From Burkholderia sp. WP9 (GTDB lineage Bacteria; Pseudomonadota; Gammaproteobacteria; Burkholderiales; Burkholderiaceae), in contig NZ_FNTG01000002.1 in NCBI RefSeq assembly GCF_900104795.1, forward strand, positions 3,100,001 to 3,164,000: DNA of 64,000 nucleotides, given 5' to 3'. The stretch's first letter is position 1. Every line of letters starts with the position of its first letter. The notes beneath the pieces were generated by a model, which worked only from the letters and a program-made list of their open reading frames with translations, ran no database searches and was not told the DNA's origin. Below, piece after piece: positions 28,129-36,743 of the stretch. The position numbers and the translations under genes are program-made.

Positions 28129-29697
28129 ATGGGCATGACCGTAGGCAGGAAGCTGGCCGCATCGTTTGGCGCCGTCGTGGTGGTTTCATTGCTTGGCAGC
28201 ACTATATCGATCATCAACTTCCTTCGACTGAACCAGGCCAATGGCTGGAATGTTCACAGCTATCAGGTGCAGCGAACGAGCGACGACATGCTGACCAGCA
28301 TGGTCAATATGGAAACGGGTGTGCGTGGGTTTGTGGCTTCCGGGGACGCGAACTTTCTTGAACCGTATAACGCAGGCAGGACGCAATTCGGCAAGTCGCT
28401 GGATCTGGCGCGTTCGCTCACAGCGGACAACCCCGCCCAGCAGCAGCGGCTTCAGACACTGGCCGAGATGCAGGGAAAGGTGCAGGAGGTCGACGAGAAC
28501 CTGCTTGCACTTCGACGGGACGTCAGTGCCGGCAGGCAGCCGGAAAGTGCGCTGACCGATTATTTCAGACAGGGCAATGACAAACAATTCATGGACCGCT
28601 ATCGGTCAGTGGCCGCCGAGTTCAGCGGAGCGGAACAGACGCTGCTTGACAGCCGCACGGAAGAGGTCGCCGCGCTGGCCTCGCAGACCAAGCTAACCCT
28701 TGCAACCGCCGGGATCTTCACGATTCTCCTGGCGATAGTGTTGGGCACTGTGATTACTAAAGGGATCATGCGTTCGCTTGGCGGCGAGCCGGCCGACGCT
28801 GCGGCTGTGGCGGGACGCATCGCTGAAGGTGACCTGTCAGTTGCGGTGCCCGTCCCACAGGATGATCGTGTCAGCCTGATGGCCTCGCTCGAATCGATGC
28901 GGCAGCAACTAAAATCCATCGTTGCGGGCATCCAGCTGTCTGCGGAATCGATCAGGATTTCCGCTAGCGAGATTGCACAGGGTAACGTCGATCTGTCGCA
29001 ACGCACGGAAGAGCAGGCAGCATCGCTTGAAGAAACGGCTGCGAGTATGGAAGAGCTGACTGCAACGGTTCGCCAGAATACAGAGAACGCAAGGCAGGCG
29101 AATGCTCTGGCCGGCAGCGCATGCGAAGTTGCCATACGTGGTGGGGAAGTCGTGCATCAGGTGGTAGAAACAATGCAGTCGATTTCGCAGAACTCGGATA
29201 AGGTCGCCGAGATCATTTCTGTTATCGAGGGTATCGCCTTTCAGACCAATATCCTGGCGCTGAACGCCGCAGTGGAGGCTGCCCGTGCGGGAGACCAGGG
29301 CAGAGGGTTTGCGGTGGTGGCGGGTGAGGTCCGTACGTTGGCGCAGCGCAGTGCGAGCGCGGCCAGGGAAATCAAGGATCTGATCACGCGCTCGGTCGAG
29401 CGGGTTGCTGAAGGATCCGAACAGGTCGGTCGAGCTGGTTCGACGATGGACGACATCGTGGCTTCCGTCCGGCAGGTGACCACCATCATGGGCGAAATTG
29501 CTACAGCGTCGGGGGAACAGGGTACGGGCATCGAGCAGGTGAACGTAGCCGTCAGCCAGATGGACGAAGTTACGCAGCAGAATGCGGCACTGGTCGAACA
29601 GGCCACGGCGGCGGCGCAGGCCATGGCCGAGCAGGCAACGACACTGCGTGCTGCTGTCACGGTGTTCAGGATTGGAAACAGTGAGGTGAGCGCGTAA
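28129..29697 (+). CDS. Methyl-accepting chemotaxis protein with CHASE3 domain
   Basis: A 522-residue chemoreceptor. The ATG at 28129 ('[20 protein letters not shown]') directly precedes the first membrane helix; longer starts reach into unrelated sequence. The periplasmic part is a CHASE3 domain, recognised by '[26 protein letters not shown]'. A second helix at about 188-210, a HAMP segment and a complete signalling domain with '[34 protein letters not shown]' follow. No C-terminal CheR pentapeptide is present. It is a different receptor from that at 22335. It is followed at 168 bp by a truncated diguanylate cyclase. Confidence 0.92.
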   Translation: MGMTVGRKLAASFGAVVVVSLLGSTISIINFLRLNQANGWNVHSYQVQRTSDDMLTSMVNMETGVRGFVASGDANFLEPYNAGRTQFGKSLDLARSLTADNPAQQQRLQTLAEMQGKVQEVDENLLALRRDVSAGRQPESALTDYFRQGNDKQFMDRYRSVAAEFSGAEQTLLDSRTEEVAALASQTKLTLATAGIFTILLAIVLGTVITKGIMRSLGGEPADAAAVAGRIAEGDLSVAVPVPQDDRVSLMASLESMRQQLKSIVAGIQLSAESIRISASEIAQGNVDLSQRTEEQAASLEETAASMEELTATVRQNTENARQANALAGSACEVAIRGGEVVHQVVETMQSISQNSDKVAEIISVIEGIAFQTNILALNAAVEAARAGDQGRGFAVVAGEVRTLAQRSASAAREIKDLITRSVERVAEGSEQVGRAGSTMDDIVASVRQVTTIMGEIATASGEQGTGIEQVNVAVSQMDEVTQQNAALVEQATAAAQAMAEQATTLRAAVTVFRIGNSEVSA

Positions 29698-29859
29698 ATA
29701 GGGACTGCAGGACTGTGGTCTTGACGGACCACAGTTGTCTGGGGAGCGTCAGCGCATTTTTGAGACACTTTGCTCCGCTTTCGCAGCACGAACGGCCGTC
29801 GTCGCGGGGTGCGCATCAGGTGGTCAATATGCCGGCACCGAGTGTTGGCAATTCGGCGG

Positions 29860-29984
29860 GCCCTCACAAAACCGCCGGGCGCTCGATGAAGTGCTCGAAA
29901 ACCAGTGGAGAAGGCTTCAACGCAGTGATGGATTCCAGTCGCTGCTGTTTGTCGATGTGGACAACTTCAAACGGTACAACGACA
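29860..29984 (+). pseudogene. GGDEF-domain gene fragment cut by IS6 element
   Basis: About 40 residues, including 'RALDEVLENQWRRLQRSD', 'SLLFVDVDNFKRYND', match the start of a GGDEF domain: the metal-binding Asp in 'VDVDNFK' and the 'YND' element before the usual YGH. The frame ends exactly where the IS6 inverted repeat begins (29985), so the GGDEF motif itself is missing. Upstream sequence gives no clear N-terminal domain. It is a diguanylate cyclase relic. Confidence 0.72.
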
Positions 29985-30817
29985 GGGCGCTGTCACGTTA
30001 AATCGTCCGCGACGCAATAGTGGAGAGGACACACGCTTGTTCAGAAAGCGGACGGATTTTGGACGTTCTCAGTGAAACGATGCCAGGCGACGAAGCGCGT
30101 GGCGAGCTGTTTGCGATAGAGCGAGGCGCGTAGCAGGTGACGCTTGAGCGCGAAGTGCTGCCGGATGAATCCGAAACTCGATAAGAAGGGTTGCGTGCGC
30201 TCGGGATCGCGGAACCCACGCATGCGTCGCTCGCGTTCGCGCGTGGGCTGATGACTGTTCTCAGCCCGGTTATTGGCCCGCGCGCTGGCTTTGACGAAGA
30301 CATGCCTGACGTGAGCCAGCTCGGGAATCTCGGCCTTCGCCTCCGGATAGCTGCGCAGTTGGTCGGTTACGATCTTGTACGGTGCTTCCGCACATGAGGC
30401 AAGCACGCGCTTGAAAAACCGATTCGCTGCAGCCTTGTCACGGCGTTTCTGTAGCAGGATATCCAGTTCAGCCCTGTGCTGATCGACGGCGCGCCACAAT
30501 AGATAAGGCTCGCCGCGCAACGACACAAATACTTCGTCAAGATGCCCGGTGGTGCCAGGCTTGCGACGTGCGGCTTTCACACGGTATGCGAAACACGCAC
30601 CGAATTTATCGCACCAGCGTCGAACCGTTTCGTAGCTGACGATAACCCCACGCTCGAACAGCAGCTCTTCGATATCACGCAGGCTGAGCTGAAACCTGAA
30701 ATACCACCGCACAGCGCAACTGATGACCGCCGCCGGAAAGCGATGACCGTGGTAAAGCGATTTTGCATTCATCATCTCGCGATCTTACTCGACCATCTCA
30801 GCAACGTGACAGTGCCC
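29985..30817 (-). mobile_element. IS6-family insertion sequence, copy A
   Basis: An 833-bp element with one transposase gene on the minus strand. Terminal inverted repeats are GGGCGCTGTCACGTT (left, from 29985) and the complement of GCAACGTGACAGTGCCC (right, ending 30817). The 8-bp flanks (CAACGACA and TCTCGGTA) do not match, so the element lacks the usual target duplication. It has therefore taken part in deletion or recombination. It truncates a GGDEF gene on the left and abuts an IS3 remnant on the right. Confidence 0.85.
30041..30775 (-). CDS. IS6-family transposase
   Basis: A 244-residue DDE transposase of the IS6 (IS26-like) family, complete from start to stop. An N-terminal helix-turn-helix ('[24 protein letters not shown]') precedes the catalytic triad Asp80 ('GHLDEVFV'), Asp138 ('VTDQLRSY') and Glu172 ('[20 protein letters not shown]'). 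Length is normal for the family (about 235-245). The protein is closely similar to that at 35968. It is likely functional. Confidence 0.93.
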   Translation of the reverse strand: MMNAKSLYHGHRFPAAVISCAVRWYFRFQLSLRDIEELLFERGVIVSYETVRRWCDKFGACFAYRVKAARRKPGTTGHLDEVFVSLRGEPYLLWRAVDQHRAELDILLQKRRDKAAANRFFKRVLASCAEAPYKIVTDQLRSYPEAKAEIPELAHVRHVFVKASARANNRAENSHQPTRERERRMRGFRDPERTQPFLSSFGFIRQHFALKRHLLRASLYRKQLATRFVAWHRFTENVQNPSAF

Positions 30818-30827
30818 TCTCGGTAAC

Positions 30828-31052
30828 TTGACAATCCGTCACGAGGGCGATTGCCACGATAGCGCGTCGATGGAAAGCTTCTGGGGCTCGCTGAAGAACG
30901 AACTCGTGTTCGCGACACGCGCCGACGCCCGACAGGCCATCACCGATAATATGGAGATGGCTTACAACCGGCAACGCAGGCAAGCACGTCTCGGCTATCT
31001 ATCGCCCGCTGCCTTCACGCAGCGATTTTATGAAATGCAACTCGCGGCTTAA
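30828..31052 (+). mobile_element. IS3-family transposase C-terminal remnant 1
   Basis: An open frame of 74 codons reads 'DCHDSASMESFWGSLKNELV' and 'YNRQRRQARLGYLSPAAF', the C-terminal part of an IS3-family OrfB integrase domain including the region of the catalytic Glu ('MESFWGSLKNE'). The first two Asp residues and OrfA are missing. The left side is cut by IS6 copy A. Confidence 0.8.
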
Positions 31053-31079
31053 CCCATTGCTCTCCACCGTTGACGGCCG

Positions 31080-31240
31080 ACCTCAAGACCCTTAAGGTCG
31101 AAAGAATCTACCGGGTTCACTACTAAACGCGCTCACGCCTGTCTGGACATCGTCGACTGAATCGAGGGCTATTACGATCGAAAAAGTCGACCTACCTCTA
31201 TCCATTGCCTCACGCCAGTCGCCTATGAGGTCCGGTTAAT
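31080..31240 (+). mobile_element. IS3-family transposase C-terminal remnant 2
   Basis: Across one frame change and one in-frame stop, the sequence reads 'LKTLKVERIYRVHY', then 'AHACLDIVD' and 'IEGYYDRKSRPTSIHCLTPVAYE'. These match the end of a different IS3-family integrase from that at 30828. It is a relic only. The following 185 bp up to the baeR-like gene hold nothing recognisable. Confidence 0.65.
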
Positions 31241-31425
31241 CGCTGCATGACTTGCTGTACGTGGAAACCAGGCATGGTCAGTGCGGGTATGCGTCAGATC
31301 TTCTGAACGAGGATTTCGCGCAATGGAGTCCGCCGGCCGATGCAACGGCGACGGAAACAGCGAACTGAATTGTAAGGCCGCGAGCCGCTAGATGATGACC
31401 GCATGGAGGCATTTGATCATATCGA

Positions 31426-32121
31426 TCAAATTTCCAACCGGTAACCTACGCCGTAAACGGACGCGATAGGCTCGCTGTCTGGCCGTGCGCCCTGTAGCTT
31501 ACGGCGCAGATTCTTGATATGACTGTCAATGGTGCGGTCGGTGACTACCCGATGATCCGCGTAGAGATGACTCAGCAGATAGTCGCGAGAGAAAATGCGT
31601 CCTGGCGATTTCATGAGTAGTGCGAGGAGTCGCAATTCAAGCGGAGTGAGCTTGAGTTCCTTGCCGTCGAGCAAGGCATGATGAATCCGCTCGTCGACCT
31701 GCAGACCGTGTTGCCCCTGTGGCGATCCGTCCGCAGCCGCCGCAGGTGTAGCACGGCGCAGGATTGCTTTGACGCGGGCCACCACTTCGCGCGGACTGAA
31801 TGGTTTGCAGACATAGTCGTCGGCACCAATCTCGAGACCCAGCAGACGATCGATTTCGTCGATACGCGCGGTCAGGATAATGACGGGCAATGCCGAAAAT
31901 TGCCGCAGCTCCCGGCAGATGTCCATGCCGCTGCGCCCGGGCAACATGAGGTCGAGCAGCACTAGCGCCGGCGGCGTTGAGCGGATGAAGGGTATCACTT
32001 GATGGCCGTCGTCCAGGGTCGTGGTGACGAAGCTTTCGAACTGCAAATAGGCTTCGAGTACGGCGGCGAGCTTGGGTTCATCCTCGACGATCAGGATGTG
32101 CAAAGGGCGCCCTTCGGTCAT
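31426..32121 (-). CDS. baeR: OmpR-family response regulator, BaeR-like
   Basis: A 231-residue response regulator. The receiver has its acidic pair (Glu13, Asp14), phosphoacceptor Asp57 in 'LVLLDLMLPG' and Lys106 in 'YVCKPF'. The C-terminal winged helix ('LKLTPLELRLLALLMKSPGRIFSR', 'VTDRTIDSHIKNLRRKL') is complete. The start at 32121 overlaps the kinase stop by an ATGA arrangement, implying translational coupling. BaeR in E. coli activates efflux pumps and spy under envelope stress. The symbol rests on resemblance and on the BaeS-like partner; the target genes here are unknown. Confidence 0.85.
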   Translation of the reverse strand: MTEGRPLHILIVEDEPKLAAVLEAYLQFESFVTTTLDDGHQVIPFIRSTPPALVLLDLMLPGRSGMDICRELRQFSALPVIILTARIDEIDRLLGLEIGADDYVCKPFSPREVVARVKAILRRATPAAAADGSPQGQHGLQVDERIHHALLDGKELKLTPLELRLLALLMKSPGRIFSRDYLLSHLYADHRVVTDRTIDSHIKNLRRKLQGARPDSEPIASVYGVGYRLEI

Positions 32122-33785
32122 GTTGTCACGTCTCCTTCCGATGGAAAGCTGGCGGTGATCCAGACGCCGCCCATAGGCGACGCCTTGGCTCTGATCGTGC
32201 CGCCATGCGCGGTCACAATAGCGTGGCACAGCGCGAGCCCCAATCCCGCGCCTCCGTTCTGACGACTGCGGGATTCGTCCACGCGATAGAAGCGGTCGAA
32301 CAGCTGTGCGAGCGCGACCTCGGGCACCCCGGGCAGGGAGTCCTGCACGTCGAGCTGCCAGCCTACCGCGCTCTGCGAAAGCGACACACGCACGTGGCCA
32401 TCCGGATCGGTATAACGTAACGAATTCTGCAACAGGTTTTTCAGCAGTTGCACGAAACGCGCGGGATCGACTGCGAAGGTCGTGTCCGCAATGTCCTGCA
32501 TGCAGGTCAGGTCGAGCTCGATCCGTTTCGCCTTGAACGACTCCCGCATGGCTTCGATCGACGCCCGCGCCAGTCGCCCGACTTGGGTTGGCGTCTTGCG
32601 ATAGCTGAGGGCGCCGACATCGCTCAGCGAAAGCTCGTAGAGATCTTCGATGAGCTTGTTGAGCATATTCACTTCGGTTTGCAGCGAAGTGAGCGAATCG
32701 CGGTTGAACACATGCACGCCGTCTTCGATGGCTTCCAGCTCGCCGCGGAGCACGGCGAGTGGCGTGCGCAGCTCGTGTGAAATATCTGCAATGAAATCGC
32801 GCCGGGAGCGTTCGGCTTTTTGCAGCGAGTCGGCCAACACGTTGAAGTCGCCCGCAAGTCGGCCCAGCTCGTCACGTCTGCCGGCCGGCACCCGGGCCGT
32901 GTAGTCCCCGCCGGCCAGGCGGTGGGTCGCGTTCATCAAGCGCTTGACCGGGGCGAGCACGATGCGCGCAAGGACCAGCGCGACTAGCGCCGCGAGCACG
33001 ATGGCCACGCCTGCGATCTCCCAGGTCGCGCGCTTCTGCTGCGCCTGAAAGGCTATGTCGGCAGCGTCCGAAAGGGTGTCGGGCCCGTTCACGGCAAGCC
33101 AACCGACCACCTTGCCCGCGTAGACGACGGGCCGCATCGTGCTGCCGGGCGGCGGCGGCGGCTCGCCGGTGCTCGCTACTAGTTCATGGCGGGCGTCGTA
33201 GAGTGTGACGGGTGGCCCTTCGGGCGGCGTGTCTCGGGTCATGCCGTCATGCGACGGCGGCGAGACAGGAGACGACGCCAAAGGGGCTGAAGGAGGCGGC
33301 CGGTCATAGCGACTGTCGCCGCCCGCGACACCGCTTGCCGACACACGGTCTCGCTCCATTGCGATGTCCGGGCCGGACGGCGGCGCTGGTGGCAGGCGCA
33401 TGCCCCAGTGCGGTCCTTCAGACGGGCCGGAGAGCGGCCCAAGCAACTGCTGCACGCTGCCGCTCCCGGGAAAGGTTCTCCAGCCCGGCAGCTTGCCTGT
33501 CTGTGCCGTGGCGAGTTCTTCGCGCAGAGCGTCGTGTGCGGCCTCGTCCAGCAGCGCGAGCCATGCTTCGGGATGCTCCCGCAGGAAGCTCCAGTTGCCG
33601 TGAGCGGCATATTCGCTCGTCACCTTCGCCATGACGGCTTTGATGCGCCCGGCGTTGCGTTCCCGAACATAGTGCAGGAAGCCGTTTTCGAAGCTCACGC
33701 GCAAGGCGTAGCCCATCGTCAGGGAAATCGCCAGACAGGCGATTAAAACGGCGAGAAACATTTTCCAGGTAATGCCAAAGCGCAT
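32118..33785 (-). CDS. baeS: Envelope-stress sensor histidine kinase, BaeS-like
   Basis: A 555-residue membrane histidine kinase. I chose the ATG at 33785 ('MRFGITWKMFLAVLIACLAIS'), as the first helix (8-28) and 'RVSFENGFLHYVRERN' closely match BaeS. The periplasmic domain includes 'YAAHGNWSFLREHPEAW' and then an unusual Pro-rich insert (about residues 106-193). A second helix (256-278), HAMP, the HisKA box 'ISHELRTPLAV' (His337) and HATPase boxes ('NLLQNSLRYTD', 'GAGLGLALCHAIV') follow. It is longer than E. coli BaeS because of the insert. It forms a unit with the regulator downstream, inside an IS6-bracketed segment. Confidence 0.87.
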   Translation of the reverse strand: MRFGITWKMFLAVLIACLAISLTMGYALRVSFENGFLHYVRERNAGRIKAVMAKVTSEYAAHGNWSFLREHPEAWLALLDEAAHDALREELATAQTGKLPGWRTFPGSGSVQQLLGPLSGPSEGPHWGMRLPPAPPSGPDIAMERDRVSASGVAGGDSRYDRPPPSAPLASSPVSPPSHDGMTRDTPPEGPPVTLYDARHELVASTGEPPPPPGSTMRPVVYAGKVVGWLAVNGPDTLSDAADIAFQAQQKRATWEIAGVAIVLAALVALVLARIVLAPVKRLMNATHRLAGGDYTARVPAGRRDELGRLAGDFNVLADSLQKAERSRRDFIADISHELRTPLAVLRGELEAIEDGVHVFNRDSLTSLQTEVNMLNKLIEDLYELSLSDVGALSYRKTPTQVGRLARASIEAMRESFKAKRIELDLTCMQDIADTTFAVDPARFVQLLKNLLQNSLRYTDPDGHVRVSLSQSAVGWQLDVQDSLPGVPEVALAQLFDRFYRVDESRSRQNGGAGLGLALCHAIVTAHGGTIRAKASPMGGVWITASFPSEGDVTT

Positions 33786-34039
33786 CTTCGTTCGCTGCTG
33801 CCGCGCGCGCGAGAGAAGGGTCCCTAAAGGGCGGCTTGGGCGAATTCGGATAGTTTCACTTTGCATATCCGAATTTTAGATGAATGCCACGTCAATCCAC
33901 ACTTGGTGACGAATCTTCACAACTTCTCCATCCTTTCTTCGTTGTGTCTGCGTGTTCTCTGAATATGATGGTATGGCACTTTCACCGTGGTCTCAAAGAG
34001 GCCATGCCCGGTGATCAGATCCGTCAGTGGAGCAATCTC

Positions 34040-34402
34040 ATGCAAGTCTCCTCACCTGTGAATCGCGCCGAGTCGCGCGGTTCCCGGCCCGGCCGGAAGA
34101 CAGTCGCCGCGGCTGCGACTCGCGGCACGGCTAAAAACGGCGTTAGCGCAACCCTCGCCACCGACGTCGTAAAGATACGCGGCTGCCGTGTGTCCGCACC
34201 GGTCATGCAGCCGTGGGGCGAGTGCTGCCGGATCGTCGAATGGATCAACCGCAACGGCGAGTACTCTTGCGTTGCCGTGCCGGGCGCGGCGACTGTGGCC
34301 GAGATTCGTGAACGCGTGCGGACGCATCGCAACGGTCAGCGCCACACTCTGGCGGACGACCCCTCTACGCCTGCGGGCCGCGGGCGTCTGCGGCGCGGTT
34401 GA
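34040..34402 (+). CDS. Hypothetical protein, unrecognised
   Basis: A possible 120-residue protein, rich in Arg, Ala and Thr in its first half. The second half ('CCRIVEWINRNGEYSCVAVPGAATVAEIRERVRTHRNG') has better coding character. Starts at 33884 and 34004 are also possible. No family is recognised and the antisense frame is equally open, so expression is doubtful. It lies divergent to baeS. Confidence 0.25.
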   Translation: MQVSSPVNRAESRGSRPGRKTVAAAATRGTAKNGVSATLATDVVKIRGCRVSAPVMQPWGECCRIVEWINRNGEYSCVAVPGAATVAEIRERVRTHRNGQRHTLADDPSTPAGRGRLRRG

Positions 34403-34524
34403 GCGCTGCAGGACCTCGTTGCCGCATGTGGGCCAGTCCAGCCGAAAGGGATTGTAATCGAGTCAAAAAAATTCGGTGTCCTATGGCTATCTGATTTTCA
34501 AGATCAACTTTGAACACTTCCACT

Positions 34525-34863
34525 ATGCGCATCCTTATTGTCGTCCTGGTCGTGGCATCGATCTGCTGCCCTGCGATCCGCCATGGTTTGCGCCGGGAGA
34601 GCATCAATGCTTTCGCACTTGGGAATCACAGCGTGTCTGCTGGCGTCGTCGACGATCTGAACAGCTGCGCGGCGCGGACACACTATGCCTCAGGGTTCAG
34701 GCCAATCGTTTCGGCAGATTTCCATTACGGATTCGGTGGCCTGCTGGCCGCGACCGGTGACCTGTATTCCGACTATGTCGACTATATCGACATCATTGAC
34801 GTGATCGACGCCGCGATGACGGGGCCTATCATGCAGCTAGCCTTGGAAGAAGGTCAAGAATAG
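34525..34863 (+). CDS. Hypothetical protein with hydrophobic N-terminus
   Basis: A possible 112-residue protein starting 'MRILIVVLVVASICCPAIRHG', which resembles a signal peptide or membrane anchor. The remainder has a Gly/Ala stretch and an acidic Tyr/Asp/Ile run ('YSDYVDYIDIIDVIDAA'). An in-frame ATG at 34510 adds five residues. No family is recognised. Its location between two regulator genes within the IS6-bracketed segment gives no clue to function. Confidence 0.3.
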   Translation: MRILIVVLVVASICCPAIRHGLRRESINAFALGNHSVSAGVVDDLNSCAARTHYASGFRPIVSADFHYGFGGLLAATGDLYSDYVDYIDIIDVIDAAMTGPIMQLALEEGQE

Positions 34864-34932
34864 TGCGGTATGGCGGCAAGCACGCAACGATCGTGCTATT
34901 CCGTTCGCTTTCGCCCGCTCAGAGAACAGGTG

Positions 34933-35631
34933 TTATTCGAGCGACGGTACGAACATATAGCCTCGTCCACGCAAGGTCTGAATGAACTTGGGATTGGTCG
35001 GATCTGCCTCTATCACGCGCCGCAACCGGCAGACTGCAACATCCAGACTGGCATGCTGGCTCTCCGCTCTTCCGAGCTGGCTATGGACCATCGAGCGGGT
35101 CAAGATTCGCATCGGATTGCTTGCGAACAGCTTGAGCAGCGCAAACTGGCCGGAGCGCAGTGGAATTTCGCAGCCGTCCTTGAGCAGACGCCGCGTAGCG
35201 AAGTCTATCTGGTAGTTGCCGAACAACACCTTCTCACGAATTTCTGGCGCGTCGCAAAGCGATCGGTTGCCGCGTTGCACGGCGCGCTTGATTCTGGCAG
35301 TTAATTCGTATGGATCGACAGGGTCGACGATATAGTCGTCCGCACCCAATTCGAAGGCGACGATTTTGTCGACGATCTCATCTGAGGTGCTTTGTACGAA
35401 GATGGGCATGTCGTAGCCGGCAAGCCGCAGTTGCCGGAGCGCCTCTCGCGCCTGGTTCATCGGCGACTCGGCGCGCAACAAAATCGCAGACGGACACTCC
35501 AGTTCCACCCGGCTGAGAAGCTGAGCGGCACTGTACAGGACCGAGAGTGCGATCTGGCTCTTGTGAAGGTGAAAACGCAACTGATCCCGAATCGATTGGG
35601 TGGGTTCGACAACAAGAAGGTTGATCGTCAT
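34933..35631 (-). CDS. OmpR-type regulator with degenerate receiver domain
   Basis: A 232-residue protein with OmpR-family layout. The C-terminal winged helix is complete ('LRSGQFALLKLFASNPMRILTRSMV', 'VAVCRLRRVIE', 'TLRGRGYMF'). The receiver fold is recognisable ('FELGADDYIVDPVDPYELTARIKRAV') but lacks the phosphorylation residues. The Asp position is Arg53 ('AILLRAESP'), the acidic pair is reduced to Glu9-Pro10, and the conserved Lys is Asp103. It cannot be phosphorylated in the usual way, so it may be controlled by abundance or a ligand. No partner kinase gene is adjacent, and it lies inside the IS6-bracketed segment. Confidence 0.85.
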   Translation of the reverse strand: MTINLLVVEPTQSIRDQLRFHLHKSQIALSVLYSAAQLLSRVELECPSAILLRAESPMNQAREALRQLRLAGYDMPIFVQSTSDEIVDKIVAFELGADDYIVDPVDPYELTARIKRAVQRGNRSLCDAPEIREKVLFGNYQIDFATRRLLKDGCEIPLRSGQFALLKLFASNPMRILTRSMVHSQLGRAESQHASLDVAVCRLRRVIEADPTNPKFIQTLRGRGYMFVPSLE

Positions 35632-35914
35632 AAATCTGCCTTATCTCCCAACCGGAATCGACGGTTGCAGCCCATGTGACGTCCACGCTCAGCCATTTCA
35701 ACGATCTGCTGGTTCGGACCGACCTATCTAACTCAGAAAGGGAACCGGAGCCGGTCCCGCTGATGATGAGCGAATGATAGATATCAACGTTGGAGCAACG
35801 ATGGTGAAATTAAGGAGACTTTGTGAAATTGGAGCCGGAGGACGCAGATGGAGGCCGTTGGCAGGCGCTGTCGCACCGGCGCGACTAATCGTTGGTAGCG
35901 TGAGTACCCCTGGA
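35632..35914. other. Intergenic region upstream of orphan regulator
   Basis: About 280 bp between the degenerate-receiver regulator and IS6 copy B. It should contain the regulator's promoter on the minus strand. I see no gene or clear repeat. Confidence 0.45.
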
Positions 35915-36743
35915 GGGCACTGTCAACTTGTCGGCAGCGGCACGGACTCCGGCGAAGAGTCAATCGCTCAGGAGGCGGTCGACGGATTTTGGGCTACGGC
36001 TGTGAATCCGTGCCACGCAGCGAATCGAGAAGCGAGTTGTTCGCGATGGAGCGAGGCGCGCAGCAAGTGCCGCTTGAGCGCGAAGTGCTGCCGGATCAGT
36101 CCGAAGCTCGAGAGAAAAGCCTGCGTGCGCTTCGGGTCACGAAATCCGCGCATGCGCCGCTCACGTTCACGCGTAGGCTGATGGCTATTCTCCGCGCGAT
36201 TGTTCACCCGGGCCGCAGCCTTGACGAACACATGTTTGACGTTCGCCAGGTCGGGGATGTCGGCCTTGGCTGCCGGGTAGCTACGAAGCTGATCGGTGAC
36301 AATCTTGCGCGGCACGCGGCAAGAACGAAGCACGTGCCTGAAGAACCGTTTGGCGGCCGCTTTGTCCCGCCGTTTCTGCAGCAGGATGTCGAGTTCGGCC
36401 CCATGTTCATCAACGGCACGCCATAGCAGGTAAGGCTCACCGCACAACGTCACAAACACCTCGTCCAGATGCCATGTGGTGCCGGGTGTGGGGCGAGCCG
36501 CTTTGACCCGTCGTGCAAAGCCCGCGCCAAATTTGTCGCACCAGCGTCGAATCGTTTCGTAGCTGACGACGACACGGCGTTCGAATAGCAGCTCCTCGAT
36601 GTCGCGCAGGCTCAGCTGAAACCGATAGTACCAGCGCACGGCGCAACTGATGACGATCGCGGGAAAGCGATGGCCGCGGTAAAGTGATTTTGTGTTCTGC
36701 ATCGCCAGATGTTACCCGACCCATTCGGCAACGTGACAATGCC
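35915..36743 (-). mobile_element. IS6-family insertion sequence, copy B
   Basis: An 829-bp element with transposase on the minus strand, in the same orientation as copy A. Inverted repeats are GGGCACTGTCAACTTGTCGG (left, from 35915) and the complement of TCGGCAACGTGACAATGCCC (right, ending 36743). Flanking octamers differ (CCCCTGGA, TTGCCGGC), so no target duplication remains. Its right end truncates an acetyl-CoA synthetase gene. Confidence 0.85.
35968..36702 (-). CDS. IS6-family transposase
   Basis: A 244-residue DDE transposase, complete, closely similar to that at 30041 along its whole length. Catalytic residues are Asp80 ('HLDEVFV'), Asp137 ('VTDQLRSY') and Glu171 ('[20 protein letters not shown]'). 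Small differences, for example in the segment before 'KIVTDQL', show that the copies are related but not identical. It is likely functional. Confidence 0.93.
   Translation of the reverse strand: MQNTKSLYRGHRFPAIVISCAVRWYYRFQLSLRDIEELLFERRVVVSYETIRRWCDKFGAGFARRVKAARPTPGTTWHLDEVFVTLCGEPYLLWRAVDEHGAELDILLQKRRDKAAAKRFFRHVLRSCRVPRKIVTDQLRSYPAAKADIPDLANVKHVFVKAAARVNNRAENSHQPTRERERRMRGFRDPKRTQAFLSSFGLIRQHFALKRHLLRASLHREQLASRFAAWHGFTAVAQNPSTAS

Noticed and set aside
31412..31430. Inverted repeat TTTGATC-N5-GATCAAA at the baeR stop as terminator
   Set aside because: AT-rich stem without a T-run on the relevant strand and overlapping the stop codon; not convincing as a terminator or operator.
29985..36743. 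Classical composite transposon
   Set aside because: No 8-bp target duplication at the outer ends and the two flanks belong to different genes, so a simple composite insertion is not supported; IS6-type cointegrate/deletion history fits better.
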